DNA from: CAYOEV01 sp964403075
GTDB lineage: Bacteria; Bacteroidota; Bacteroidia; Cytophagales; Cyclobacteriaceae
NCBI GenBank assembly: GCA_964403075.1
Contig: CAYOEV010000001.1
Location: 248,001-312,000, forward strand
Length of the DNA: 64,000 bases
Reading direction: 5' to 3'
In this document: positions 18,646-28,186 of the stretch, piece by piece
Position numbering within the stretch: position 1 is the first letter of the stretch
Layout of the letters: each line of letters starts with the position of its first letter
Made by a program: the position numbers and the translations under genes
The notes under the pieces: model-generated
The model's input: only the letters and a program-made list of their open reading frames with translations
Database searches by the model: none
Told to the model about the DNA's origin: nothing

Positions 18646-21600
18646 GTGCATCCTTCTTCGTTTATTCAATTATTCCAATCAACGCCCCTCGTACAGCAAT
18701 CCAGAGAATGGATAGCGGCAGGGGACAATCTGCAACTCAAAGGTCTTTCGGGTAGCTACGATGCAATCTTGTCTGCTGCACTAACCACACGAAGTCATTC
18801 TCTCTACGTAATGTACGATCGAGAGGATGCCATGTATTATCGTAATGATCTGCAAAATTTCTTCGATGATCGACTGGTTGTCTTGTTCCCGACATCCTCT
18901 AAGAAGCCTTACGAATTTGTTGAAATTGAAAACGCCAACGTCTTACAGCGGGCCGAAGTGTTGAACCTACTTTCCGGCTCAACCGAGTCTCTACACATCG
19001 TTACCTATCCGGAAGCACTCATCGAGAAGGTAATCAATCAACGTTCACTTCAAAACAATACCTTTACCATCCACTTAGCAGATAAGCTGTCTTTGGTTTT
19101 TCTCGACGAATTACTTCTTTCCTATGATTTTGAAAAAACAGATTTTGTCTACGAGCCTGGACAATTTGCTATACGTGGTGGTATAATCGACATTTTTTCA
19201 TTTTCCTCGGAATTTCCGATCCGTATCGAGTTTTTTGGGGACAAAGTGGAAGCCTTGCGGAAATTCGACCCTGAAAGCCAGTTGTCAAATGAGCCATTAG
19301 AAGCAGCAACGCTTACACCCAACATACAGCAAAAGCTTTTTCAGGAACAGCGCCAATCACTGTTGGATTTTCTCCCTGCCGACACAACGATATGGATAAA
19401 AGATCATCGCAGTACCCTCGACATCATGAATAAAGGATTTCATCAAATTCAGGAATCTTTTCACGAAATAATGGATCAAACCAATCCGGGTAGCCTGATC
19501 ACACAACCTGAGACCATGTATCTATCTGGAGACCTCTTTGAAACACAACTGAAAAATTTTCAAACGATAGAATTTGGTCATCATCATTACTTGCCTGGTA
19601 CGGCCGTATCCTTCGATTGTCTTCCTCAACCACACTTTCATAAAAACTTCGACCTCCTAGCCAGAGAGATACACAAATACCAACAGCTGGGTTATGCACC
19701 TTTCATCACCTCCACCTCCTCTCAGCAACTCGACCGGCTAGATGCCATATTTTCTGAAATTCAGTCCGACCTGAGTTTTAAGGGCTTATCCATATCCCTA
19801 CGAGGCGGCTTCATAGACCGGCAAAATGAAATCTTGTGTTTTACGGATCATCAAATCTTTGATCGTTTTCAGCAAGTCAGTAGACAAAAAAAATTCTCCA
19901 AGAATAAAGCCCTCACGCTGCGCGAATTGCAACAGCTCTTCCCGGGTGATTTTGTCGTTCATTCTGACTACGGTGTCGGCCGTTTCGCAGGACTGGATAC
20001 TGTAAAAGTTGGAGTAAACTACCAGGAAGCTGTTCGATTGGTTTACCGCGACGACGATCTGTTGTATGTGAGCATACACTCCCTTCATAAGATTTCCAAA
20101 TATGTTGGCAGAGAAGGAGAGCCCCCCGCTATAAATAAGTTGGGCACCCAGGAATGGGAAACGAAGAAAAAACGTGTGAAGCGGAAAGTGAAGGACATCG
20201 CCAAAGAACTCATTCAGCTGTACGCCAAAAGAAAGGAAGCCAAAGGGTTTGCCTTCGCCCCGGATGACTATTTGCAAGCGGAATTAGAATCGTCTTTTTT
20301 GTATCAGGATACCCCCGATCAGGCAGAAGCGACGAGAGATGTAAAAAAAGACATGGAAAAGCCCTATCCAATGGATCGATTGGTCTGTGGAGATGTAGGC
20401 TTCGGTAAAACAGAAATTGCCATCCGTGCCGCATTCAAAGCGGTCAACAACGGAAAGCAGGTAGTCGTGCTGGTGCCTACGACCATACTGGCCATGCAGC
20501 ACTACCGTACCTTTTCGTCCCGTTTGGAGAATTTTGGAATTACCATTGATTTCATCAATCGGTTCCGCAGTGGCAAGGAGATCACAGCCATCAAAAAGTC
20601 GCTGGCCCAGGGACATATTGACATATTGATCGGCACGCATCGGGTAGTTAATAAAGACATGGATTTCAAAGATCTTGGTCTCATGATCATTGATGAAGAA
20701 CAAAAATTCGGTGTGAGGGCCAAAGAAAAACTCAAAGAAAAGCGCGTCAATATTGACTCCTTGACTCTTACGGCAACGCCAATACCCCGGACCCTGCATT
20801 TTTCCCTCATGGGCGCCAGAGATTTATCGGTTATTTCCACACCACCACCTAACCGGAGACCCGTAACAACCGAGCTACATTCATTTAGTAAGGAAGTGAT
20901 ACGTGACGCCGTCCGAAACGAGCTACGTCGAGGTGGACAGGTGTTTCTTGTACACAACCGAATCAGCGACATCGAACAATTAGGTAACCTGGTAATTGAA
21001 TTAGTGCCTGATGCCCGTGTGGCCATCGCCCATGGACAAATGGAGGGTGCCAAGCTTGAAAAAGTCATGCTTAGTTTTATCGAAGGAAATTACGATGTAC
21101 TCGTCTCTACCAATATCATTGAATCAGGACTGGATATACCCAATGCCAATACCATCATCATCAATCGCGCGCAAATGTTTGGGCTTTCTGACCTACATCA
21201 AATGCGCGGACGCGTGGGGCGCTCCAACGCCCAAGCCCATTGCTTTTTACTCACTCCCCCGGTGAGTCAGTTAACCAGCGATGCACGCAAACGCCTCTTA
21301 GCCTTGGAAGAATTTTCTGAACTCGGAGATGGTTTTAAAATTGCCATGCGCGATTTGGATATCCGAGGTGCAGGTGATCTGCTTGGAAGTGAACAAAGCG
21401 GCTTTATCACCGATATGGGATTTGACATGTATCATAAAATTTTAGATGAGGCAGTAGCCGAATTAAAAGAAGAAGAATTCAAGGACATATTCGCCGATGT
21501 CGAGAAAACCAAAGCCTTGGTGCCAGCAGAATGCATCATGGAAACTGACCTGGACATTCGCATTCCGGAAACATACATTCAAAACATATCCGAAAGGCTA

Positions 21601-21990
21601 AGGACCTACACAGAACTGGACAATTTAACCTCAGAAGAGGAATTGAACACTTACCTCGGAAACTTGCAAGATCGCTTTGGACAATTACCCGAAAGCCTTA
21701 ACAACCTGATCGTATCTGTACATACAAGGTGGAAAGCCATGGATATCGGATTTCATAAATTGATTATTAAAAATGGCCAGATGAAAGGGTACATATCCGG
21801 TGATGATGAAGTCTACATTAACTCCTCGCGTTTCGGACTGCTCCTAAAATATATTCAGCGTCATGCCAGTTCAGTCAATATGAAAGAATCCGGTAATCGA
21901 CTTATTATTCAGTTCTCATCCATTTCAGACATGTCTACGGCCAGTCGGGTGTTAGAAGAAATTCTACAGGAGGAAAATATTGCAGTTTGA
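18646..21990 (+). CDS. mfd: Transcription-repair coupling factor Mfd
   Basis: 1114 residues from a GTG start; the -7 element 19 bases upstream supports this start. The N-terminal UvrB-homology region (about 1-330) contains GGIIDIFSFSSEFPIRIEFF. The RNA-polymerase-interacting CarD-like module is at FPGDFVVHSDYGVGRFAGLD. The RecG-like translocase has Walker A GDVGFGKTEIA, the DEEQ box IIDEEQKFGVRAKEK, TATPIPRTLHFSLMGARD and the region RGRVGRSNAQAHCF. The C-terminal TRCF domain closes the protein. Mfd removes stalled RNA polymerase at lesions and recruits UvrA. It stands alone, with no repair genes around it. Confidence 0.97.
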   Translation: MHPSSFIQLFQSTPLVQQSREWIAAGDNLQLKGLSGSYDAILSAALTTRSHSLYVMYDREDAMYYRNDLQNFFDDRLVVLFPTSSKKPYEFVEIENANVLQRAEVLNLLSGSTESLHIVTYPEALIEKVINQRSLQNNTFTIHLADKLSLVFLDELLLSYDFEKTDFVYEPGQFAIRGGIIDIFSFSSEFPIRIEFFGDKVEALRKFDPESQLSNEPLEAATLTPNIQQKLFQEQRQSLLDFLPADTTIWIKDHRSTLDIMNKGFHQIQESFHEIMDQTNPGSLITQPETMYLSGDLFETQLKNFQTIEFGHHHYLPGTAVSFDCLPQPHFHKNFDLLAREIHKYQQLGYAPFITSTSSQQLDRLDAIFSEIQSDLSFKGLSISLRGGFIDRQNEILCFTDHQIFDRFQQVSRQKKFSKNKALTLRELQQLFPGDFVVHSDYGVGRFAGLDTVKVGVNYQEAVRLVYRDDDLLYVSIHSLHKISKYVGREGEPPAINKLGTQEWETKKKRVKRKVKDIAKELIQLYAKRKEAKGFAFAPDDYLQAELESSFLYQDTPDQAEATRDVKKDMEKPYPMDRLVCGDVGFGKTEIAIRAAFKAVNNGKQVVVLVPTTILAMQHYRTFSSRLENFGITIDFINRFRSGKEITAIKKSLAQGHIDILIGTHRVVNKDMDFKDLGLMIIDEEQKFGVRAKEKLKEKRVNIDSLTLTATPIPRTLHFSLMGARDLSVISTPPPNRRPVTTELHSFSKEVIRDAVRNELRRGGQVFLVHNRISDIEQLGNLVIELVPDARVAIAHGQMEGAKLEKVMLSFIEGNYDVLVSTNIIESGLDIPNANTIIINRAQMFGLSDLHQMRGRVGRSNAQAHCFLLTPPVSQLTSDARKRLLALEEFSELGDGFKIAMRDLDIRGAGDLLGSEQSGFITDMGFDMYHKILDEAVAELKEEEFKDIFADVEKTKALVPAECIMETDLDIRIPETYIQNISERLRTYTELDNLTSEEELNTYLGNLQDRFGQLPESLNNLIVSVHTRWKAMDIGFHKLIIKNGQMKGYISGDDEVYINSSRFGLLLKYIQRHASSVNMKESGNRLIIQFSSISDMSTASRVLEEILQEENIAV

Positions 21991-22050
21991 CACAATAACT
22001 GTCCATTACGCGCATTAACTATAGAGGCATTGGCCCAAATTTTGTGTGCA

Positions 22051-22068
22051 TTCCAAATTAGTTTGGAA
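22051..22068. other. Short inverted repeat between mfd and gldJ
   Basis: TTCCAAA (22051-22057) and TTTGGAA (22062-22068) are separated by TTAG. The stem is AT-rich and the following bases are only moderately T-rich, so it is a weak terminator for mfd at best. Confidence 0.3.
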
Positions 22069-22118
22069 ATAATTTTCTTAATTAGTGTTTTAAAGCATCT
22101 GATGTAAAGTAAACAGGT

Positions 22119-23444
22119 ATGAAAAATTTTGTGAAAGTAGTGCAAATGGCCGCGCTTGGTGTGCCCATGTCACTATTTCTAAGTTCTTGCTTCATTTCGG
22201 GAGGGGGTAACCCAACCAGTTCCGATCCGGGTATAGCCAGTACCGCAACCGGCCTAGAATACAATAGTGATCAGGGTTTTCCTGTTCCTGAGTACAGTGG
22301 TCAGGCTTCTGGTCCTAATCTCATTTTTATCGAAGGCGGCCGTACGGTTCTTGGTTCGTTCGAAGAAGATGTCATGCACTCCCGCGACAACGTGGAGCGC
22401 ACCGTCACCGTCGCTTCGTTTTACATGGACGAGACGGAGGTCGCCAATATTCATTGGCAGGAATACGAATTTTACATTCGTGAAGATTCCGCCCCCGAAT
22501 ATTGGAAAAACAACCTACCCGATACCACCGTCTGGAAAAAAGAGTTGGCTTATAATGATCCCTACGTCAATGCCTATTACAGACATGCAGGCTTTCGCTT
22601 TTTTCCCGTCGTCGGCATAAATTGGCAACAGGCAATAAATTATTGCAACTGGCGGACAGCAGTTGTCAACCAAAAATTACTGATTGACGCGGGGATGGAT
22701 ACCTCGAGTGGATTTGGCGCCGAAGCTGAAACGGCCGGTGATTTAAACCAGTTTGGATTTTCTTCTTCTGTTTCTGCCCTGCAATCAGGTGTTGCCATTC
22801 CTGGATATCGTTTGCCCACTGAAGCGGAATGGGAATATGCGGCCCAAGCCCTCATCGGTACCCAATGGTTGGATGAGAATCAAACCCATAGACGCTTATA
22901 TCCGTGGGATGGACACGCGCTAAGAAATCCTTATGGAAAAAGTATGGGCTACTTCCTGGCCAACTTCAAACGTGGCCGTGGAGATTATGCAGGTATAGCA
23001 GGTAAATTGAACGATGGTGCAATGATCACCACTTACGTTTATGATTACCCTCCGAACGACTATGGGTTATACAACATGGCCGGCAATGTGAACGAGTGGG
23101 TCCAGGATGTGTACCGACCTCTTTCTTTCCAGGACATGAACGACATGAATCCAGCGAGACGCGATGCCACCGGAGACTCTGAAGAAAATTACGACAATAA
23201 CTACACCTTCATAGGAAACGAAAGAATCTACAGCAAGGAAGAGTGGGTAGCGGCGACGGGCCTTGTAAATTCCTATGACGACAACGATCCACCATTTAAG
23301 CGTGTCCGTGTGTACAAAGGGGGCGCTTGGAATGACGTGGCCTATTGGATGTCCCCTGGTACTAGAAGGTTCATGTTTGAAGATTCCGCCACTTCGGCCA
23401 TTGGATTTAGATGCGCCATGATACGGGCTGGCACGAATTTTTAA
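22119..23444 (+). CDS. gldJ: Gliding motility lipoprotein GldJ
   Basis: 441 residues. The lipoprotein signal ends LFLSSC with cysteine at 24. The rest is a formylglycine-generating-enzyme-like (SUMF1/FGE) domain: NLIFIEGGRTVLGSFEEDVM, then SFYMDETEVANIHWQEYEFY, FPVVGINWQQAINYCNWRT, GYRLPTEAEWEYAAQAL, GLYNMAGNVNEWVQDV and YKGGAWNDVAYW. The DVMH and SFYMDETEV layout fits GldJ better than GldK, which lacks the DVMH segment. GldJ is an outer-membrane-associated lipoprotein needed for gliding and for stable type IX secretion in Flavobacterium. It has no fellow gld genes here, and a strong terminator follows, so it is probably transcribed alone. Confidence 0.85.
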   Translation: MKNFVKVVQMAALGVPMSLFLSSCFISGGGNPTSSDPGIASTATGLEYNSDQGFPVPEYSGQASGPNLIFIEGGRTVLGSFEEDVMHSRDNVERTVTVASFYMDETEVANIHWQEYEFYIREDSAPEYWKNNLPDTTVWKKELAYNDPYVNAYYRHAGFRFFPVVGINWQQAINYCNWRTAVVNQKLLIDAGMDTSSGFGAEAETAGDLNQFGFSSSVSALQSGVAIPGYRLPTEAEWEYAAQALIGTQWLDENQTHRRLYPWDGHALRNPYGKSMGYFLANFKRGRGDYAGIAGKLNDGAMITTYVYDYPPNDYGLYNMAGNVNEWVQDVYRPLSFQDMNDMNPARRDATGDSEENYDNNYTFIGNERIYSKEEWVAATGLVNSYDDNDPPFKRVRVYKGGAWNDVAYWMSPGTRRFMFEDSATSAIGFRCAMIRAGTNF

Positions 23445-23465
23445 AAATTTATTGTCTCATCAAAG

Positions 23466-23492
23466 GCCGTCCTTACTGGGGCGGCTTTTTTT
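23466..23492 (+). terminator. Intrinsic terminator after gldJ
   Basis: GCCGTCC (23466-23472) pairs with GGGCGGC (23479-23485), with one G-U pair and a 6-base loop, followed by seven T (23486-23492). The T tract runs into the comF stop codon on the other strand. Confidence 0.85.
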
Positions 23493-24162
23493 ATGCGCCG
23501 GCAAAACAAATCACATAAAGGCTTTTCACTCCTGCTGCTGACAACGCTTCACAAAATCCACTCAGTGTGGCGCCCGTGGTAATTACATCGTCTACTACAA
23601 TTAATTTTTTTTCAGACAGGTCGGTGTCCACCCTGAAGGCGGCCTCCATCGTCTTCCATCGGTCTGTTCTGCCTTTTTTTGTTTGACTTCGCGTCGCATA
23701 AACCCTTTGCATATTAATGTCGAGTATCCTAATACCCGTCACTTCCATCAACCCTCTGGCCAGGCGCTCACTCTGATTAAACCCCCTGGTTCTTCTCCGA
23801 CTTTTATGCAACGGCACATAAGTAATATGCCATCCCCCTGTTTTAGGTGCCACTGCGCCCAGCTTTTTTCCCATGGCGCAGCTCAAATCTGGCCGGTCCT
23901 GGTATTTCATACTTTTAACCAGCTTGCTCACCTTTCCACCCGGTTGATAACGATACAAAATCCCCATTCCCTCCAATTTATTTAGATGAGACAATTTTGG
24001 TTTAGCAGAAGATTGATATATTGGTAAATCCGACAAACAGCCTATGCATATCTGGTTTTCTCCTCCTACCAACGACCTATTACAAGACGCACAGACCTTG
24101 GGGAAAAGCCAGTTCAACAACAGGTCAACAAGTTTTTCGAAACGTTTTCTCCAGACACGCAT
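23491..24162 (-). CDS. ComF family protein (phosphoribosyltransferase fold)
   Basis: 223 residues from the ATG at 24162. A longer frame extends upstream, but its first 28 residues do not look like the family. The N-terminal zinc-binding module has two cysteine pairs (CASCNRSL and CIGCLSDLP). The C-terminal phosphoribosyltransferase domain has the PRPP-binding motif LIVVDDVITTGATLSG and the family segment TYVPLHKSRRRTRGFNQSE. ComF proteins are linked to DNA uptake and recombination, though their reaction is unclear. Its start codon overlaps that of the divergent gene at 24161, so the intergenic space is zero. Confidence 0.9.
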   Translation of the reverse strand: MRVWRKRFEKLVDLLLNWLFPKVCASCNRSLVGGENQICIGCLSDLPIYQSSAKPKLSHLNKLEGMGILYRYQPGGKVSKLVKSMKYQDRPDLSCAMGKKLGAVAPKTGGWHITYVPLHKSRRRTRGFNQSERLARGLMEVTGIRILDINMQRVYATRSQTKKGRTDRWKTMEAAFRVDTDLSEKKLIVVDDVITTGATLSGFCEALSAAGVKSLYVICFAGA

Positions 24163-24520
24163 GCATCGAAAAGATTTGGATTTACATAAAAAATGGGCAG
24201 CCCTCCGGTCATACCTTAAAGATAGCATCGGCAAACGACCGGGCAATGTCGAAGAAATACTCTATCTCGTGGGCATGCAGGAACTTGGAAAGGGTCCGAA
24301 TGTCTTTTCAAAAGAAGAAAAACAAGATTTAATACATATCGGTACCTGTAAGGTGCTTTCATTGTCCCATCATTACCGGCTGGAAGGGATGGATAAGGAG
24401 GGTTGGCCGCATTGGACACTGAAGGAACCCGTACCCAAAATGGATACCATTGCACAAGAAACTTATCTGAAATTACATATCATCGAATATTTCGAGTCTG
24501 AGCTTGGCCTCATCTTATGA
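24161..24520 (+). CDS. Conserved hypothetical protein, 119 residues
   Basis: I take the ATG at 24161 (MHRKDLDLHKKWAALRSYLK), because upstream in-frame ATGs would place the N-terminus inside comF and add unrelated sequence. The protein is soluble, without signal or membrane segment. Distinctive stretches are GNVEEILYLVGMQELGKGPN, FSKEEKQDLIHIGTCKVLS and HWTLKEPVPKMDTIAQETYL. I do not recognise a named family, but it reads like a real small protein. It lies 31 bases before the DUF4175 gene and probably opens that operon. Its start overlaps the divergent comF start. Confidence 0.65.
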   Translation: MHRKDLDLHKKWAALRSYLKDSIGKRPGNVEEILYLVGMQELGKGPNVFSKEEKQDLIHIGTCKVLSLSHHYRLEGMDKEGWPHWTLKEPVPKMDTIAQETYLKLHIIEYFESELGLIL

Positions 24521-24551
24521 TCGATCCGCTTATTTTTCCGTAACGTTATAT

Positions 24552-27500
24552 ATGTCCATTCAGAACAAAATACATCAGTACCAACAAAAAAACTTGCAAC
24601 ATCAATTGCTCATTGGAGTGAGCCGTTTTTTTATCGTGCTTCTCGGAGTACTGGCCTTATTGTTCATTCTCGAGTACTTCTTATGGTTTAATCGGCCGAT
24701 TCGTACCGTAATCTTTTATGGCTCCGTTACGGGATTGACCGCCCTCTTGTACGTTTGGATTATCAAGTATTTAGTGAATCACAAGAGTGGCATACAGGAA
24801 ACCGCCAGGACGATTTCCGCAGCCTTACCAAGCATCAACGATGAACTGATTAATTATTTACAATTGGGCCAACAAAGCAGAGACAATGCGCTTGGGAAAG
24901 CCAGTCTTGATCAGCGTTATAATTTGTTACTCAACTTCAATTTTTTAGACGCCATCCCACCGCATCTTCTCAAAAGGCTGATCCGTTATCTGGGTACGCT
25001 TGTGTTAGTTATCCTATTGGTCGCCTTTGCAAGTCCTGATTTATTTCGTGAGGGTGGGACACGGATTTTACAGCCCCACAGGGAATTTACTCCCCCTGCC
25101 CCATTTAACTTCGTGCTGCTGAATGATTCGCTATCCGTATTTCAAGGTGACAACTTCAAAGTAGAGGTGGCGCTTACTGGTAATTCGGTCCCCGATAATT
25201 GTTTTCTGAGGGTAAACGATCAAAAACGTCGGATGATTAAATCCAATGATAATGTCTACTCCCTCACCTTGAGTAATGTACAAACTCCGATTACCTTCAC
25301 GTTGTCAGCCGCAGGATACAAAAGCCATGCCTTCCATCTGACCCTTAAAAATCATCCCCGCCTTCAACTGCTACATGTAGCACTTAATTATCCTGACTAC
25401 ATGAGTATTGAAGACCAGACCATTGCCAACCGAGGAGATTTGCGTGTTCCGTATGGTACCGTGGCTTCCTGGGCGCTTAACACGCGCCATGCCGATCAGG
25501 TAAATTTTGTTTTCAACCAAGATTCCACAAGCGCTTCCCGCTTAGGTGAAAACAACTTTTCCCTGCAAAAACAACTACTTTCCACTACCCCATACGCACT
25601 CGTTTTAAAAAACCAGGCTGTTCCATCCGGAGAAGCATTAACCTACCACATTGATGTGGTACCTGACCTTGCCCCAAAGCTATTCGTGGAATTCATTCCC
25701 GATTCGGCTAACTTTAAATATGCCTACTTCGCAGGTGTGTTAAAAGACGACTATGGATTTTCTTCCCTTCAACTGAACATTCAAAGAGGAAATCAAGCAT
25801 TCAAGCAACAGATTCCCATTCATGCATCACCGTCCGAGCAAAAGTTTCTCTATCGCTGGGTCCCTGAAACACCTGTCAACCCTGGAGAACAGGTTAGTTT
25901 TCAATTGGCATTAAGTGATAACAAGCCCGTGAAAACCAACTTGGTCATTTCGTCCACGTATTACTTAAACCGGCCAAATGCTACAACGCTGAGCAAACAA
26001 CTGACCGAAAAATCTCAAGATACTGATAATCAAATACTTAAGTCCATATCTGTATACGAAGAACTTAATAAAGAACTCCAATCACTTCAAGAGCAATTGA
26101 GCAGTCAACAAAAAGTTGACTGGCAAAGTGAAAAGTCCCTTCAAAGTCAGGTCGAATCCAAAAGGAAGCTAAATGAATTGCTAGAGGAGCTTTCCCGACA
26201 ATTCAACGAACTTGCCGAATCCTCGAAAAATTTTATACAAAGCGAGCAGCTAAAACGAGATACTCGAGAATTAGCCCAACTCTTCGAACAGTTGGCAGCG
26301 GAGCAGAACTCTCCACTCCTTGACGAGATTGAGAAGCTTTTGGAGGAACAGAAGCTAAGTGAACTAAATGAAAAAGTCAAGCAACTTAGTCGTGATGACC
26401 AACGACGTCAGCGTGATTTAGAAAGGGCACGAGAACTGTTTCAGCGTTTATTGGTACAGCAGCAATTACAAAGACAGGCCGAGCTACTGGGAACATTAGC
26501 GGAAGAGCAGGATCAGATAGCTAATGATCCTAATTCTTCCTCCGACGTTGAAAAAGCAGATGCTCAAGAACAGATCAACCGTGACTTTGACGAGTTAGCA
26601 GAGGCACTGAATGAAACCTATGAGCTCAATAAGAAAATGAACCATCCTGCGCCTGTAGAAGATATTTCTAATGATCGTATGTCCACGGAACAGGACCTGA
26701 GAGATGCCTTAGAGCAGCTTCAGCAAGAGCATGCCAAACAAGCCCAACAGAAACAACAGCGTGCCGCGCAAAGAATGCGGCAGATGCAACAGAAACTTAC
26801 TCAGATGTCTGGCAACATGCAGATGGAAACCATGACAGAAAACATTGACCAACTAAGAAACATCCTGGATGATCTAGTCAAGCTTTCATATAGTCAGGAG
26901 AATTTGCGCAAAGCTTTTGATGAAACCAGCAACTCTAATCCTAAATACCTCGAGCTATCACAGGAGCAGCTTGTAATCAAAGAAGATGCGGCAGTAATAG
27001 AAGATAGCCTGCTTTCCCTGGCCAATAGAGTCGTTCAACTGTCTATGTTCATTACAAAAGAAGTAGATGACGTCAATTACAGCATGGAGAATGCGATGGA
27101 AGAGATACGAGAACGACAAAAATCACGCGCCATGATGCATCAGCAATTCGCAATGACCGCAATGAACAATCTTGCTTTACTGTTAAATGATGTGCTTTCG
27201 CAGATGCAAATGTCTTTGTCTGAATCATTAGGTAACCCATCAAAAGGTAAACAACCTAATATGCCATTACCTGGTTTACTAGACAAGCAGCAGCAACTAG
27301 GTCAAAAGATCAAAGACCTTCAAGGTGGAAACCAGGCATCAGAACGACTATCAGAAGAACTGGCAAGGATGGCTGCTGAACAAGAATTGATTAGACGGCA
27401 GTTGGAAGAATTGAGAAAACAATTAGCTGGTCCACTGCAAGATGAGAACGCCACCAACCATTTGAACGAGGCCATTAGGATGATGGAAAAAAACGAAGAG

Positions 27501-27788
27501 GATCTCGTGTTCAAGCGTCTCACACATGAGTTAATAAAGCGGCAGAAGGCCATTACTTCACGTATGCTAAACGCACAAACGGCACTGCGGGAACAAGAAA
27601 AAGATCCGGATCGTCGCGCCGAAACTGCCAACGACCCATTCACCACTTCTCCTCCTCTTTTTCAGGAGTATCTTCGATTAAGGAAAAAAGAAATTGAGCT
27701 GCTTCGTTCTGTTCCCGTTGATCTACAACCATTCTACAGAAATGAGGTGAACGAATACTTTGAACGTCTAAGCCCCGATAAGCAATGA
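24552..27788 (+). CDS. Large membrane-anchored coiled-coil protein, DUF4175 family
   Basis: 1078 residues from the ATG at 24552. Two membrane segments lie near the N-terminus (VLLGVLALLFILEYFLWF and IFYGSVTGLTALLYVWIIKYL) and a third near 145-165 (LGTLVLVILLVAFASPD). A beta-rich region (about 180-470) follows, with FNFVLLNDSLSVFQGDNFKV. From about 480 to 1000 the protein is a very long E/Q/R-rich coiled coil. The architecture and position match DUF4175 proteins of Bacteroidota, whose function is unknown. It is followed by an anti-sigma-type kinase with a 4-base ATGA overlap, so the two are translationally coupled. A structural envelope role is only a guess. Confidence 0.75.
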   Translation: MSIQNKIHQYQQKNLQHQLLIGVSRFFIVLLGVLALLFILEYFLWFNRPIRTVIFYGSVTGLTALLYVWIIKYLVNHKSGIQETARTISAALPSINDELINYLQLGQQSRDNALGKASLDQRYNLLLNFNFLDAIPPHLLKRLIRYLGTLVLVILLVAFASPDLFREGGTRILQPHREFTPPAPFNFVLLNDSLSVFQGDNFKVEVALTGNSVPDNCFLRVNDQKRRMIKSNDNVYSLTLSNVQTPITFTLSAAGYKSHAFHLTLKNHPRLQLLHVALNYPDYMSIEDQTIANRGDLRVPYGTVASWALNTRHADQVNFVFNQDSTSASRLGENNFSLQKQLLSTTPYALVLKNQAVPSGEALTYHIDVVPDLAPKLFVEFIPDSANFKYAYFAGVLKDDYGFSSLQLNIQRGNQAFKQQIPIHASPSEQKFLYRWVPETPVNPGEQVSFQLALSDNKPVKTNLVISSTYYLNRPNATTLSKQLTEKSQDTDNQILKSISVYEELNKELQSLQEQLSSQQKVDWQSEKSLQSQVESKRKLNELLEELSRQFNELAESSKNFIQSEQLKRDTRELAQLFEQLAAEQNSPLLDEIEKLLEEQKLSELNEKVKQLSRDDQRRQRDLERARELFQRLLVQQQLQRQAELLGTLAEEQDQIANDPNSSSDVEKADAQEQINRDFDELAEALNETYELNKKMNHPAPVEDISNDRMSTEQDLRDALEQLQQEHAKQAQQKQQRAAQRMRQMQQKLTQMSGNMQMETMTENIDQLRNILDDLVKLSYSQENLRKAFDETSNSNPKYLELSQEQLVIKEDAAVIEDSLLSLANRVVQLSMFITKEVDDVNYSMENAMEEIRERQKSRAMMHQQFAMTAMNNLALLLNDVLSQMQMSLSESLGNPSKGKQPNMPLPGLLDKQQQLGQKIKDLQGGNQASERLSEELARMAAEQELIRRQLEELRKQLAGPLQDENATNHLNEAIRMMEKNEEDLVFKRLTHELIKRQKAITSRMLNAQTALREQEKDPDRRAETANDPFTTSPPLFQEYLRLRKKEIELLRSVPVDLQPFYRNEVNEYFERLSPDKQ

Positions 27789-28186
27789 ATTCCATACGGA
27801 TTGAAATCCCTTCGCTACCTGAGAATATACGTATTGTTGAAAGCTTCATCGATAACACTAAAGACAGATTTTCTATCAACGACGATGTATACGGAAATAT
27901 CATGATTGCTGTTACTGAGTCCATCAACAACGCCATTGCACACGGTAACCAATTGGATAAGCATAAAAATGTATTACTCACCCTTCACTTCACAGATTCC
28001 ACAATAAAGTTTGTGATCCAAGACGAAGGCAGCGGATTTGATTACACCAATTTACCAGATCCCACCTCTCCCTCAAACCTCAGCAAACCGGGTGGCAGGG
28101 GAATTTTCCTCATGAAGCAATTGTGCGATGAAGTTGAGTTCAAAGATGAAGGTCGGCGTGTAGACCTGACGTTTTATCTTTCTTGA
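27785..28186 (+). CDS. RsbW-like ATP-binding anti-sigma/anti-anti-sigma kinase
   Basis: 133 residues with the GHKL ATPase motifs of the RsbW/SpoIIAB type: the N box in AVTESINNAIAHGNQLDKHK, the G1 box DEGSGFD and the G2 box GGRGIFLMKQLCDEV. Such proteins bind a sigma factor or phosphorylate an STAS-domain antagonist. No sigma factor, STAS protein or PP2C phosphatase is nearby, so its partner is encoded elsewhere or its role differs. It overlaps DUF4175 upstream (ATGA) and ybeY downstream (TGATG), placing it firmly inside this operon. Confidence 0.88.
   Translation: MNSIRIEIPSLPENIRIVESFIDNTKDRFSINDDVYGNIMIAVTESINNAIAHGNQLDKHKNVLLTLHFTDSTIKFVIQDEGSGFDYTNLPDPTSPSNLSKPGGRGIFLMKQLCDEVEFKDEGRRVDLTFYLS

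Noticed and set aside
20284..21068. Two minus-strand frames inside mfd (171 and 188 codons)
   Set aside because: They lie opposite well-conserved helicase motifs and have no recognisable domain or ribosome-binding context.
24044..24160. Longer N-terminus for the small protein at 24161
   Set aside because: The upstream codons overlap the conserved cysteine module of comF in antisense and do not resemble the rest of the protein.
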